Source: Hominenteromicrobium mulieris
Lineage (GTDB): Bacteria; Bacillota; Clostridia; Oscillospirales; Acutalibacteraceae
Direction of reading: 5' to 3'
Assembly (NCBI GenBank): GCA_021029595.1
Contig: JAJJOY010000003.1
Coordinates: 657,691 to 721,690, forward strand
DNA: 64,000 nt
The notes below the pieces were generated by a model, which ran no database searches, had not been told where the DNA came from, and saw nothing but the letters and a program-made list of their open reading frames with translations. The position numbers and the translations under genes are program-made. This document shows, piece by piece, positions 16,101 through 23,923 of this stretch (its first letter is position 1; each line of letters begins with the position of its first letter).

Positions 16101-18998
16101 AGCCGTGCCAATGCCTACAAGATTTTGGAGGACAGCCTGAACCTGCGGGATGTCCGTATCTACGACACCATAGAGGACGCAGACGGAAAAGAGCGCCGGG
16201 TTCTGAATGCCAAGGAGACCACCCTGGCAGCTCAAAAACAGCAGGCGATCCGGGAAGCCTTTAGGGACTGGATCTGGAGAGACCCGGAGCGCCGCCAGAC
16301 TTTGGTGCGCCAGTACAACGAGGAAATGAACTCTACCCGTCCCCGTGAATATGATGGCAGCCACATCACTTTTGGAGGGATGAACCCGGCCATTACCCTG
16401 CGGGAACACCAGAAAAGCGCCATTGCCCATGTGCTGTATGGAGGAAATACCCTGTTGGCACATGAAGTAGGCGCAGGCAAAACTTTTGAGATGGTGGCCG
16501 CTGCTATGGAAGCCAAACGCCTGGGCTTGTGCCAGAAATCTCTTTTTGTGGTTCCAAACCACCTGACCGAGCAGTGGGCGTCGGAGTTTCTGCGTCTCTA
16601 TCCTTCCGCCAATATCTTAGTCACCACCAAAAAGGACTTTGAGACCCATAACCGAAAGAAGTTCTGCGCTCGTATTGCGACGGGTGATTATGATGCCATC
16701 ATCATGGGACACAGCCAGTTTGAGCGTATCCCCATCAGCCGGGAGCGTCAGGAACGGCTTCTCTATGAGCAGATCGACGAGATCACCGAAGGGATTGCAG
16801 AGGTACAGGCCAGCGGCGGCGAGCGTTTTACCGTCAAGCAGCTGGAGCGTACCAGAAAGTCTCTGGAAGCCAGACTGGAAAAGCTGCAAGCCGAAGGGCG
16901 AAAAGACGATGTGGTAACCTTCGAGCAGCTGGGTGTGGACCGTTTGTTTGTGGATGAGGCCCACAACTATAAAAACCTGTTTCTATACACAAAAATGCGG
17001 AATGTGGCTGGTCTTTCCACATCGGATGCACAGAAATCCTCCGATATGTTTGCCAAGTGCCGCTATATGGATGAGATCACCGGAAATCGTGGCGTGATTT
17101 TTGCCACCGGCACACCGGTCAGCAACTCCATGACCGAGCTTTACACCATGCAGCGTTACCTTCAATATGAACGCCTGCAAGAACTGAACATGACCCACTT
17201 CGACTGCTGGGCTTCCCGATTCGGGGAGACCGTCACAGCATTGGAGCTGGCACCGGAGGGAACCGGCTACCGGGCAAGAACGAGATTCAGCAAGTTCTTT
17301 AACCTGCCAGAGCTGATGAACCTGTTCAAAGAAGTGGCGGACATCAAGACCGCCGACCAACTGAACCTGCCCACCCCGGAGGTGGAATACCACAACATCG
17401 TGGCGCAGCCCACCGAACATCAGCAGGAAATGGTCAAGGCCCTTTCGGAGCGCGCATCGCTGGTACACAGCGGAACCGTTGACCCATCCCAGGACAATAT
17501 GCTCAAGATTACCTCGGATGGCCGTAAGCTGGGCCTGGACCAGAGAATCGTCAACCAGATGCTGCCGGATGAACCTGGCACAAAGGTCAATCAGTGCGTG
17601 GACAACATCATGCAGATCTGGCGGGATGGCAAAGCTGACAAGCTGACCCAGCTGGTGTTCTGCGACATTTCTACACCGCAGGCAAAAGCTCCTGCAAGCA
17701 AGGCGGCGAAAACGCTGGATAATCCGCTGCTTCACGCATTGGAAGGCGCTGTGCCTCTGCCGGAGCAGGAACCGGTCTTTACGGTATATGACGATATTCG
17801 TCAGAAACTCATTGCTCAGGGAATGCCTGCCGACCAGATCGCTTTTATCCATGAAGCCAACACCGAAGTGCGGAAAAAGGAGTTGTTCTCTAAAGTCCGT
17901 ACCGGCCAGGTGCGTGTCCTTTTGGGCAGCACCGCCAAGATGGGCGCAGGCACCAATGTGCAGGACCGTCTGGTGGCACTTCATGACCTGGACTGTCCGT
18001 GGAGACCGGGAGACCTTGCCCAGCGCAAGGGCCGTATCGAGCGCCAGGGTAACCAGAATCCTCTTGTCCATGTGTACCGCTATGTGACCGAAGGAACCTT
18101 TGACGCATACCTCTGGCAGACGGTGGAGAATAAGCAAAAATTCATCAGTCAGATCATGACTTCTAAATCACCAGTGCGTTCCTGCGATGATGTGGACGAA
18201 ACGGCGCTTTCCTTTGCCGAGATCAAAGCCCTGTGCGCCGGAGATCCCCGCATCAAGGAGCGTATGGATTTGGATGTGGAGGTATCCCGCCTGAAGCTGA
18301 TGAAAGCCGACCACCAGAGCAAGCAATATCGTCTGGAGGACCAGCTGCTCAAATACTTCCCGGAGGAGATTGAAAAGCACAAAGGCTTTATCAAGGGCTT
18401 TGAATCCGATCTGGAGGTTTTGGCAGCGCACCCGCACCCGGAGGACGGTTTTGCTGGTATGGAGATTCGTGGAGACCTGCTGACCGATAAGGAGAACGCT
18501 GGTGCAGCTCTTTTGGATGCCTGCAAGGAGGTCAAAACCTCCGATCCGGTGCAGATTGGCAGCTACCGGGGTTGTGCCATGTCCGTGGAATTTTCCGCTT
18601 GGAAACAGGAGTATACGCTCCTGCTGAGAGGACAGATGACCCACCGGGCAACCCTTGGTACAGACCCTCGCGGAAATCTTACTCGTATCGACAATGCCCT
18701 TGCTCAGATGTCCCAGCGTCTGGAGGCGGCAAAGGCCCAGCTGGATAACCTTTATCAGCAGCAGGCTGCCGCAAAGGAGGAAGTCGGAAAGCCATTCCTT
18801 TATGAAGAAGAATTGAGAAGCAAAAACGCCCGTCTGGTGGAGTTGGATACCCTGCTCAACATCGACGGAAAGGGGCAGGCACACACCGAGTCTGTTGTTG
18901 CCAAAAGCACACGGCCTTCGGTGCTGGATAACCTAAAACGCCCGGTGCAACCCCACAGTACAGACAAGAAACCAAAACAGCATGAGGAGGTGCGATAA
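10191..18998 (+). CDS. Giant ICE DNA methylase / SNF2-type helicase (LtrC-like), 2,935 aa
   Basis: ATG 10191 has AAAGGAGG nine bases upstream. In order: an ArdC/LtrC-like N-terminus (about 10-250), a disordered charged linker (about 255-375) that shares DNA with tnpV, several repeated ICE-specific domains (about 380-1300), an N6-adenine-type methyltransferase (EPSCGVGNFFG near 1416, GNVPFG near 1480 in place of NPPY), and a C-terminal superfamily 2 helicase (HEVGAGKT near 2090, VDEAHNYKN near 2253, ATGTPVSNS near 2304, GRIERQGNQNP near 2612). It may modify and remodel the element's DNA during transfer or act against restriction. The family is conserved in Tn1549-like ICEs; its function is not established. 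Confidence 0.85.
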   Translation: MPTKAELYAQMAEKVTTQLTGSWQEWAGFLTTAARLYKYPFHEQLMIYAQRPDATACAEYDLWNEKMGRYVRRGSKGIALVDDSGDRPRLRYVFDISDTGTREHSHTPWLWQLEERHLDSVQVMLERTYDVSGDDLAGQLTKVAGKLAEEYWTEHQQDFFYIVDGSFLEEYDEFNIGVQFKAAATVSITYALMSRCGLEPERYFDHEDFMAIFDFNTPATIGALGTAVSQINQQVLRQIGVTVRNAEREANQERSKQDEQSHDLYPERRLSDSRPEAEPAAGETPGQVRQDEENLPEGTSSHPLQPDVAEREAVPASSGDRRDRPEQTGADDAQAGEGSGSHRGTESQRSHEVGGADEHLQSSGRGNPDGGAYQQLTLNLFLSEAEQIQSIDEAENVAHTSSAFSFAQNDIDHVLRLGGNTDRQRERVVAAFEKQKTTAEIAEILKTLYHGGNGLGSVSAWYAEDGIHLSHGKSVRYDRSAQVISWESAAERIGELLESGQFASNVELAEAAGYERSLLSEKLWYLYHDFSEEAREAGYLSCLSEIKGNGFPEETRRLTEQLSEPAFRQTLKEEYAAFLTAYQQDRDLLRFHYHRPREIWENLKDLDLPRRTFSSELSQVPTVQHFITEDEIDAAMTGGSSFAGGKGRIYAFFMANHTDKEKVRFLKDEYGIGGRSHALSGATHSGEDHDGKGLHYKKQDCSDVHLNWEKVAKRITSLVQKGRYLTEQEQAQYNKIQSEQEQAEEDAIQAQQPEMDEETPKPTLGEQFEQYKPVVTAAISENTAYRNACGHSDRENAVIEGNAAVRRAVLGSKDMELIRLYSDVPEFRQRLHREVIDETYPKLHELLRPLSQEDIDTALCAWNGNIESKHAVIRYMKDHAREKDTAAWLAQEYGGSNSNSLFVVRAGSPEETQLPWPKVQRRLAQLIQEDRFYTEEEQNRFDDIDPIAIREALEERGIVNGQVTDPEKLDNAPFIQQVMSDAEQIADAEQIADAETEQTSEVSISDEEYDAVRRPVPQRTSYDPAATVYAVGDTVYIEDDAYQITELREDTVQLLPTGMVYPIYRAERKEQFEQLLRADRRNAYYTEFLPTDPDKADQDLRDVLAHGLMDEADKKQISTLLQSGRSNSEIAYWLSRAYSGEIETLNLETGDIADYRTTAQGIELEVMDAEEKRLAMLYFRWDEVAPLLRGMYARQQDGLGQEQPQPATESPTFHSETMAVYPGDKNNLPYDVVVERLHIEEPEPPAPVTEPEKTFEEVLDEHPVSIQVNGQWQTFPNAKAAEEAAYGEYKDNLRRTAENFRITDDHLGEGGPKAKFQANIAAIKLLKYLEETTEQATPEQQEILSRYVGWGGLADAFDPDKESWSKEYAQLKELLTPEEYVAARGSTLNAHYTSPTVIKAIYEAVGRMGFETGNILEPSCGVGNFFGMLPESMAGSKLYGVELDSISGRIAQQLYPKADITVAGFETTDRRDFYDLAIGNVPFGQYQVRDKAYDKLNFNIHNYFFAKALDQVRPGGVVAFVTSRYTMDAKDSTVRRYLSQRAELLGAIRLPNDAFKKNAGAEVVSDIIFLQKRDRPMDIVPEWTQTGQTEDGFAINRYFIDHPEMVLGRQEPVSTAHGMDYTVNPIEGLELSDQLHDAVKYIHGTYQEAELPELGEGEAIDTSIPADPNVKNYSYAIVDGQVYYRENSRMVRPDLNATAEARVKGLVELRDCVQELIDLQMDAAVPDSTITQKQAELNSLYDSFSAKYGLINDRANRLAYADDSSYYLLCALEVIDEDGKLERKADMFTKRTIKPHQAVAAVDTASEALAVSISEKACVDMDYMSQLTGKTKEELAGELQGVIFRVPGQLEKDGTPHYVTADEYLSGNVRRKLRQAQRAAQQDPVYAVNVEALSAAQPKDLDASEIEVRLGATWIDKEYMQQFMYETFNTPFYLQRSIEVNYSSFTAEWQIKGKSSVSYNDVAAYTTYGTSRANAYKILEDSLNLRDVRIYDTIEDADGKERRVLNAKETTLAAQKQQAIREAFRDWIWRDPERRQTLVRQYNEEMNSTRPREYDGSHITFGGMNPAITLREHQKSAIAHVLYGGNTLLAHEVGAGKTFEMVAAAMEAKRLGLCQKSLFVVPNHLTEQWASEFLRLYPSANILVTTKKDFETHNRKKFCARIATGDYDAIIMGHSQFERIPISRERQERLLYEQIDEITEGIAEVQASGGERFTVKQLERTRKSLEARLEKLQAEGRKDDVVTFEQLGVDRLFVDEAHNYKNLFLYTKMRNVAGLSTSDAQKSSDMFAKCRYMDEITGNRGVIFATGTPVSNSMTELYTMQRYLQYERLQELNMTHFDCWASRFGETVTALELAPEGTGYRARTRFSKFFNLPELMNLFKEVADIKTADQLNLPTPEVEYHNIVAQPTEHQQEMVKALSERASLVHSGTVDPSQDNMLKITSDGRKLGLDQRIVNQMLPDEPGTKVNQCVDNIMQIWRDGKADKLTQLVFCDISTPQAKAPASKAAKTLDNPLLHALEGAVPLPEQEPVFTVYDDIRQKLIAQGMPADQIAFIHEANTEVRKKELFSKVRTGQVRVLLGSTAKMGAGTNVQDRLVALHDLDCPWRPGDLAQRKGRIERQGNQNPLVHVYRYVTEGTFDAYLWQTVENKQKFISQIMTSKSPVRSCDDVDETALSFAEIKALCAGDPRIKERMDLDVEVSRLKLMKADHQSKQYRLEDQLLKYFPEEIEKHKGFIKGFESDLEVLAAHPHPEDGFAGMEIRGDLLTDKENAGAALLDACKEVKTSDPVQIGSYRGCAMSVEFSAWKQEYTLLLRGQMTHRATLGTDPRGNLTRIDNALAQMSQRLEAAKAQLDNLYQQQAAAKEEVGKPFLYEEELRSKNARLVELDTLLNIDGKGQAHTESVVAKSTRPSVLDNLKRPVQPHSTDKKPKQHEEVR
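10963..11319 (+). CDS. tnpV: TnpV transposon-encoded protein, nested inside the methylase/helicase gene
   Basis: A complete 118-residue gene in the +1 frame of the surrounding helicase gene, with its own site (AAAGGAGC) 8-9 bases before the ATG. The product matches TnpV: GDYLIPDLKL, GKYGRMRKTYLKEHRPILYN, LYPHLLEIDETAQ and EELKASDPMKWV. In the helicase frame the same DNA encodes a low-complexity linker rich in E, R, S, G and Q. TnpV function is unknown; it is carried by many Tn1549-like elements. The second element in this window has the same arrangement. Confidence 0.85.
   Translation: MNNPMTYIQNGDYLIPDLKLSQQPEKPLGKYGRMRKTYLKEHRPILYNQMLLSEKLYPHLLEIDETAQSRLEQMMPKLAKEAGATEELKASDPMKWVGLMNTCKAQAEEILMAELINS
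13131..13166 (+). repeat. 18-bp tandem repeat (two copies) inside the helicase gene
   Basis: The unit GATGCAGAGCAGATCGCA occurs twice head to tail and is followed by a partial third unit. It encodes the repeat DAEQIA in an acidic linker of the methylase/helicase. Since the unit is a multiple of three, copy-number change would keep the frame. Confidence 0.9.
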
Positions 18999-18999
18999 C

Positions 19000-19818
19000 A
19001 TGAATACTAACGATCTGAATGCAGCCCTTTATGAAAAGATGGCTGCCGAACAGGATAAGTTCCGGAACTGGCTGAAAAGCCAGCCCCCGGAAGAAATCCT
19101 GCACCACACCTATGAATATACTGTCCGTGAGGATATTGTGATGGCGCTGGAGGAGCTGGAGCTGACCGACGTCCAGGCCAAGGCACTTTTGGAATATCCC
19201 TCTCCATTGGCGGATGTGTACCGCTATTTTGAAAAGCTGGAGACCGGCTATATGGATGTGATCCGGGACAGTATTGAGAACCGTGCCGACGATGTGTGCA
19301 GAGCTAAAGAGGAACTGCGAACAACACCGATCTATCCCCATTCAGCTGCCTATGCGAGAGAACATGGGGAGCTGGAGCAGTACCGAGCTTCCAACAATGT
19401 AAATCGCCAATGCAAGGAGTCTATTGAAGCGGCGGTGCGGGAGCACTTCGACGGAATGTATCTCAGCCACGATGCGGCAAAGGGTGTGATCGAGACCTAT
19501 GGCATGGAGCGTGTGTCCATGGTTCTGTCTAACACGGTCCAGCTTCAGGACTGGGATGGGCGTTACTCCCGACGCAACAAAGAATGGGCCAAGACCATTC
19601 CCAACGATAATCCCGAAACCGTCCGTTGTGGTTATGCCTTAAACAGCCACCCTGCTGTGCTGGATGGTTTTATTGATCTGGTGCGTGAGGAACAGCAGCG
19701 CAGCCGTACCCAGAGAGAAAAACTGGAACCGTCCCGTCCCTCAGTACGGGATAAGCTCAAACAGGAGCTGCCCGCCCATAAGTCTGCCGCCCCGAAAAAA
19801 CGGGAGCCGGAGCGATAA
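19000..19818 (+). CDS. DUF3848 + DUF3849 two-domain ICE protein
   Basis: ATG 19000 follows GAGGAGG and is better placed than the in-frame ATG at 18982 inside the previous gene. The N-terminal half (about 1-95; LYEKMAAEQDKFRNWLKSQP, then EYTVREDIVMAL) is DUF3848. The C-terminal half (about 115-235; YAREHGELEQYRASNN, then a segment with PNDNPE) is DUF3849. The tail is basic. Both domains occur next to the LtrC-like helicase in these ICEs, and DUF3848 also follows the helicase in the second element here, without DUF3849. Function unknown. Confidence 0.8.
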   Translation: MNTNDLNAALYEKMAAEQDKFRNWLKSQPPEEILHHTYEYTVREDIVMALEELELTDVQAKALLEYPSPLADVYRYFEKLETGYMDVIRDSIENRADDVCRAKEELRTTPIYPHSAAYAREHGELEQYRASNNVNRQCKESIEAAVREHFDGMYLSHDAAKGVIETYGMERVSMVLSNTVQLQDWDGRYSRRNKEWAKTIPNDNPETVRCGYALNSHPAVLDGFIDLVREEQQRSRTQREKLEPSRPSVRDKLKQELPAHKSAAPKKREPER

Positions 19819-19820
19819 CC

Positions 19821-20159
19821 ATGGCAAAGCGCAAGCGGGATGTGCCGGTTTTGTTTTGGGTGTCCGCAGAAGAACTGGAACTGATCCATCAAAAGATGCA
19901 GCAATACGGGACAGAGAATTTGAGCGCTTATCTGCGGAAAATGGCGCTGGATGGTTATGTGGTCAAGCTGGAACTGCCAGAGATGAAGGAGTTGGTCTCC
20001 CTGATGCGCCGAAGCAGCAACAACTTGAACCAGCTGACCCGCAAAGTGCATGAGACCGGGCGGGTTTATAATGCTGACTTGGAGGATATATCCCAGCGGC
20101 AGGAACAACTGTGGGAGGGTGTGAAGGAAATCCTTACCCAACTCTCCAAACTTTCATAA
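19821..20159 (+). CDS. mobC: MobC-like relaxosome accessory protein
   Basis: A 112-residue protein with a ribbon-helix-helix style N-terminus (RDVPVLFWVSAEELELIHQK) and the MobC signature LVSLMRRSSNNLNQLTRKVH. MobC proteins bind near oriT and help the relaxase open the strands. The gene starts two bases after the DUF3849 stop and is followed by a strong terminator, so it closes this operon. The relaxase lies 2.3 kb further on. Confidence 0.85.
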   Translation: MAKRKRDVPVLFWVSAEELELIHQKMQQYGTENLSAYLRKMALDGYVVKLELPEMKELVSLMRRSSNNLNQLTRKVHETGRVYNADLEDISQRQEQLWEGVKEILTQLSKLS

Positions 20160-20179
20160 CAGGGATAGATACTCCATTT

Positions 20180-20233
20180 GCGGAGGGAGGAACGGCGTTT
20201 CTTCGCCGCACCTTCCTCCGCTTTTTCTTTTTG
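20180..20233 (+). terminator. Intrinsic terminator after mobC
   Basis: An 18-bp GC-rich stem (GCGGAGGGAGGAACGGCG against CGCCGCACCTTCCTCCGC, one or two mismatches) is followed by a T-rich tract. It lies about 20 bases after the mobC stop and ends the large transfer operon. Confidence 0.9.
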
Positions 20234-20310
20234 TCTGTATCCTTGTCTTTTGCCTGTCCGTACCGGATAATATGAGTAGAATAAGAAGCGTAGCAAAGGA
20301 GTGAAAACAG

Positions 20311-20613
20311 ATGCTGACCTTTGAAAAGGTGCTGGAGATTTTTGCGGATTACCTAACCGCAGACGAGACCATAGAAGTTTATATCAGCCGCCATGGATGT
20401 GTAAGAGTTGAATTTGACCAAGATTTTCACTATTGCTCTGGCGAGGTGTGCCATACTCCCAAGGAACTGTTCGACCTCTTAGCCGATGATTACCGGACTT
20501 ATCTGGAGATTGAACTGACCAAAGGAAAACGGGAAGTGACGGAAGATGATGAGAGAGAAGCGGATGCCCTATGCAAACAGTATCTGGAGCGTTGGAAGGA
20601 GGAACAGAAATGA
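20311..20613 (+). CDS. Conserved small acidic ICE protein, 100 aa
   Basis: AAAGGAGTG precedes the ATG. The acidic protein has segments such as FADYLTADETIEVYISRHGC and a helical end with EREADALCKQYLERW. I do not recognise a named domain. It overlaps the next gene (CD1845 family) by four bases, and such pairs are common next to the relaxase in Tn1549-like elements, so it is probably an accessory transfer gene. That role is inference. Confidence 0.6.
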   Translation: MLTFEKVLEIFADYLTADETIEVYISRHGCVRVEFDQDFHYCSGEVCHTPKELFDLLADDYRTYLEIELTKGKREVTEDDEREADALCKQYLERWKEEQK

Positions 20614-20909
20614 AGATTTTGAAATGTCTGCTGATGATCGTAACTGCACCGGTCATTTTGGTGTTGACGCTTTTTGTCTGGCTCTGCACGGGGCTGATCT
20701 ACATATCCGGTCTGGTGCTTGGTCTACTAAGCACGGTAATTGCTCTGCTTGGCGTGGCTGTGCTGATTACCTATTCCCCGCAGAATGGTGTGATTTTGCT
20801 GGTTATGGCATTTTTGATTAGCCCGATGGGGCTGCCGCTGGCTGCGATCTGGCTGCTGGGAAAGGTGCAGAGTTTGAAATTTGCGATACAGGATTGGGTG
20901 TATGGGTAA
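20610..20909 (+). CDS. CD1845-family integral membrane protein
   Basis: ATG 20610 overlaps the upstream stop (ATGA). The 99-residue product is almost all membrane, with two to three segments (about 5-30, 33-55, 60-82) and a short polar end (KVQSLKFAIQDWVYG). The layout, the central SPQNG loop and the FLISPMGLPLAAIWLL segment fit the CD1845 family carried by conjugative transposons. Function unknown; a link to the mating channel or entry exclusion is possible but unproven. Confidence 0.75.
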   Translation: MKILKCLLMIVTAPVILVLTLFVWLCTGLIYISGLVLGLLSTVIALLGVAVLITYSPQNGVILLVMAFLISPMGLPLAAIWLLGKVQSLKFAIQDWVYG

Positions 20910-20983
20910 ATGATGTGAATATAATTTGGAATGAAAAAGAAGCAGGACAATGGGAGATGAGACCCAATGCCCTGCTTCTCTGT

Positions 20984-22396
20984 TTATTTGGAACGAACTG
21001 TAATATATTTTTGATTGCGACTTTTAGGTTTATCGGGAATAGTCATTTCTAATTGCCCGGATTCTAAAAGCGGATTGATATGTTTCAAAGTGAAGTTTCT
21101 TAAATCTTTGAAGCCGCAAAATACTGCAAGCTCTTTCTTGGATTTTGGTGTTGTGCAAAAAGCCAAAATCTGTTTGGATACCGTTGATAGTTCAATAACT
21201 TGGTGGGTAACTTGGTGGATAACTTGGTGGGTGTCATCCTCTAAGTTGTAGTTTACATTTTTCAAGATGACCCTGAAATCTGTTGCTGTTGAGGAAAATT
21301 CAGGCTTATATGCCGCTGTATATCCAGGTAGTTTTTCGGTTTCACTGACGATTTTGCGCAGACCACTTCCACGGCGTTCCATGTACTTCATGCGGTGGAA
21401 CAGGTCAGCAATCACAGGGTTTCGCCGCATCGAACGAATACTGTAAATATCGTATTCTTGAATTGAGCCGCCGCCAAACATACCGCCCGGAGATGTGATT
21501 TCCACCCGATCATCAAACATATCAATGTGGACTTCGCTGCCAAGCACAATATAATCACGATGGATGAGAGCGTTGACAAGAGCCTCTGTTACAGCTCGTT
21601 CAGCATAATCCGGCTTGTCTACCCGATACTGAGCTTCTTTGACAAAACGGACTTTGGAATTATTGCGAATAAATTCACTGCCGCTTTTCAGTAAATAAAT
21701 CAAATTCCCCTCGTATTCCTTATCGTCCAGCGCATCATCAAAGATAGAGCCTTTTTCCAAGCCATTCCACCGGGTACAGAACATACGGGAGTTATAAACT
21801 GTGTGCTGATCGGTCATGAGCTTTCCGGCATTGGTCAAAAACCCATTTTTGTCAGCCAAACCGAAGGAGACATAATCGGATGGCTCAAAGCGGAGACCAG
21901 TCCGTTCCAGATAGGTTGCTTCCAGAAGTGTAAAGCTGTAATCCTTTTTTACCGCGTCTGTTGTTAGGGTATCAAAGGACTGATTGGTTCCCTTTAAGAT
22001 CAGTTCATTCACAATGTAATCAGGGGCAATTACGCTTTCATTTCCAACACGGATATATGCTTCCATCACTCCGTCTGCCTTGTAATAGTATGGGGTGCTG
22101 CGGCCAGGAGAAACCTCCAGAGCCAACAGGTTTTTACCATCTTCCTGCAATGGCTTTAAGATAAACTGCGGTAATGGTGTGATACGTTCTTTGATTAAGC
22201 GGCTGATCGCTTCAGCATCCTTTTGAACATCGGACAAGCCGATAGGCTCCCGGTCATCGGAGACTCCGAAAAACAGAGTGCCGCCAATTCCATTGGAAAA
22301 GGCACTGACACTTTTTAACCAGCTTTTTGGCTTTTTTATTTCGAGAGCAACTTTGAAATCACATTCGGTTGCTTCAGCAATGAGCTGTTCTATCAT
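20984..22396 (-). CDS. Schlafen/AlbA_2-type ATP-binding transcriptional regulator
   Basis: Starts on the minus strand at 22396 after AAAGGAGGG, 470 residues. The N-terminal AlbA_2 (divergent AAA-4) domain covers about 1-120 (ATECDFKVALEIKKPKSWLK, then NGIGGTLFFGVSDD). The middle carries a GHKL-like ATP-binding region (AVTEALVNALIHRDY and MERRGSGLRKI). A linker with the repeated unit THQV/IHQV leads to a C-terminal winged-helix domain (about 400-470). Such proteins are regulators with occasional roles in stress or defence. It is the only gene facing left in this stretch and has its own strong promoter, so it may control the divergent relaxase gene. That link is inference. Confidence 0.8.
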   Translation of the reverse strand: MIEQLIAEATECDFKVALEIKKPKSWLKSVSAFSNGIGGTLFFGVSDDREPIGLSDVQKDAEAISRLIKERITPLPQFILKPLQEDGKNLLALEVSPGRSTPYYYKADGVMEAYIRVGNESVIAPDYIVNELILKGTNQSFDTLTTDAVKKDYSFTLLEATYLERTGLRFEPSDYVSFGLADKNGFLTNAGKLMTDQHTVYNSRMFCTRWNGLEKGSIFDDALDDKEYEGNLIYLLKSGSEFIRNNSKVRFVKEAQYRVDKPDYAERAVTEALVNALIHRDYIVLGSEVHIDMFDDRVEITSPGGMFGGGSIQEYDIYSIRSMRRNPVIADLFHRMKYMERRGSGLRKIVSETEKLPGYTAAYKPEFSSTATDFRVILKNVNYNLEDDTHQVIHQVTHQVIELSTVSKQILAFCTTPKSKKELAVFCGFKDLRNFTLKHINPLLESGQLEMTIPDKPKSRNQKYITVRSK

Positions 22397-22432
22397 AAAA
22401 TCCCTCCTTTGAGGTATTGGTAGTTTCTTTAT

Positions 22433-22461
22433 ATTATACCCATAAGGAGAGTTTATTTCAA
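22433..22461 (-). promoter_or_regulatory. Consensus-like sigma-70 promoter for the Schlafen-type regulator
   Basis: On the minus strand TTGAAA (22461-22456), a 17-base spacer and TATAAT (22438-22433) precede the regulator start by about 37 bases. Both hexamers and the spacing are near ideal. Confidence 0.85.
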
Positions 22462-22510
22462 CGATAGGCACAAAGAGTTCAGAGAAAATATTTTGAGAGG
22501 AGGGCTTTTT

Positions 22511-23923
22511 ATGGCAACTACAAGAATCATGCCACTTCATGTCGGCAAAGGCCGCACAGAGAGTCGGGCGATCAGTGACATCATCGACTATGTAGCAAAT
22601 CCACAGAAAACAGATAATGGCAGGCTCATCGCAGGATTTGCGTGTGACAGCAGAACGGTTGATGCGGAGTTTCTTTTAGCAAAAAGGCAGTATATCGTTG
22701 CTACCGGACGAGTGCGTGGTACAGATGATGTGATTGCCTATCATGTGCGCCAGTCCTTCCGCCCCGGTGAGATTACCCCGGAAGAAGCCAACCGTCTGGG
22801 CGTAGAATTTGCAAGGCGTTTTACTAAAGGCAATCATGCCTTTGTGGTCTGCACTCACATAGACAAGTCGCACATTCATAATCACATTATCTGGTCATCG
22901 GTCAGCTTAGAATATGACCGGAAGTTCCGCAATTTTTGGGGCAGCACCAAGGCGGTTCGTCGGCTGAGTGACACCATCTGTATTGAGAATGAACTGTCCA
23001 TTGTAGAGAATCCGAAACCTCACGGAAAGAGCTATAACAAATGGCTGGGCGATCAGGCAAAGCCCTCTCACCGAGAGCTGCTTCGTGTGGCGATTGACAA
23101 CGCATTATCACAAAGTCCTGCTGACTTTGAAGAACTGCTGAAGCTGTTGCAAGAGTATGGTTGCGAAGTCTCAAAGCGCGGAAAATCGTATCGACTGAAG
23201 CTCTCTGGTTGGGAGAAAGCCGCCCGCATGGACAGTCTGGGCGAAGGATATGGATTGGAAGATTTGCGGGCAGTTCTCTTAGGGAAGAAAGCACATACCC
23301 CGCGAAAGAAAACAGTCACACAGGCAGAGCCGCCGAAGGTCAATCTGCTGGTGGACATTCAGGCAAAATTGCAGGCTGGAAAAGGTGCTGGCTATGCTCG
23401 ATGGGCTAAAGTTTTTAATCTGAAACAAATGGCGCAGACCATGAATTACCTGTCAGAGAACAATCTGCTGGAGTATGCGGTTTTGGAAAAAAAGGCTGTG
23501 GCTGCCACGGCACATCACAATGAACTTTCGGCGCAGATCAAAGCGGCTGAAAAGCGCATGGCAGAGATTGCTGTTCTGCGTACTCACATCGTAAATTATG
23601 CCAAGACCCGTGAGGTCTATGTGGCATACCGCAAGGCGGGTTACTCTAAGAAATTCCGGGAGGAACATGAGGAAGAAATTCTGCTCCACCAGGCTGCTAA
23701 GAATGCCTTTGATGAGATGGGAGTCAAGAAGCTTCCCAAGGTCAAAGAGTTGCAGACGGAGTACGCGAAATTGCTGGAAGAAAAGAAAAAGACCTATGCC
23801 GAGTACCGGCGTTCCCGTGAGGAAATGCGGGAGCTTTTAACGGCAAAGGCAAATGTAGATCGAGTGCTGAAAATGGAGGTAGAACAGGATGTTGAAAAAG
23901 AAAAAGACCACGGCCAGCGGTAA
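22511..23923 (+). CDS. MOB_P-type relaxase of element 1
   Basis: ATG 22511 follows GAGAGGAGG. The 470-residue protein opens with the relaxase domain (1-about 220): MATTRIMPLHVGKG holds the region of the nicking tyrosine, and HIDKSHIHNHIIW (about 116-128) is the HUH metal site. The C-terminal half is a charged coiled coil (about 300-470). The enzyme nicks oriT, stays linked to the 5' end and is exported with the strand. It is transcribed away from the Schlafen-type regulator. The protein matches Tn1549/CTn relaxases and is clearly different from the second relaxase at the right end of the window. Confidence 0.9.
   Translation: MATTRIMPLHVGKGRTESRAISDIIDYVANPQKTDNGRLIAGFACDSRTVDAEFLLAKRQYIVATGRVRGTDDVIAYHVRQSFRPGEITPEEANRLGVEFARRFTKGNHAFVVCTHIDKSHIHNHIIWSSVSLEYDRKFRNFWGSTKAVRRLSDTICIENELSIVENPKPHGKSYNKWLGDQAKPSHRELLRVAIDNALSQSPADFEELLKLLQEYGCEVSKRGKSYRLKLSGWEKAARMDSLGEGYGLEDLRAVLLGKKAHTPRKKTVTQAEPPKVNLLVDIQAKLQAGKGAGYARWAKVFNLKQMAQTMNYLSENNLLEYAVLEKKAVAATAHHNELSAQIKAAEKRMAEIAVLRTHIVNYAKTREVYVAYRKAGYSKKFREEHEEEILLHQAAKNAFDEMGVKKLPKVKELQTEYAKLLEEKKKTYAEYRRSREEMRELLTAKANVDRVLKMEVEQDVEKEKDHGQR

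Noticed and set aside
14220..16562. 780-codon open frame on the minus strand opposite the helicase
   Set aside because: Shadow of a long GC-rich gene; no domain, no ribosome site.
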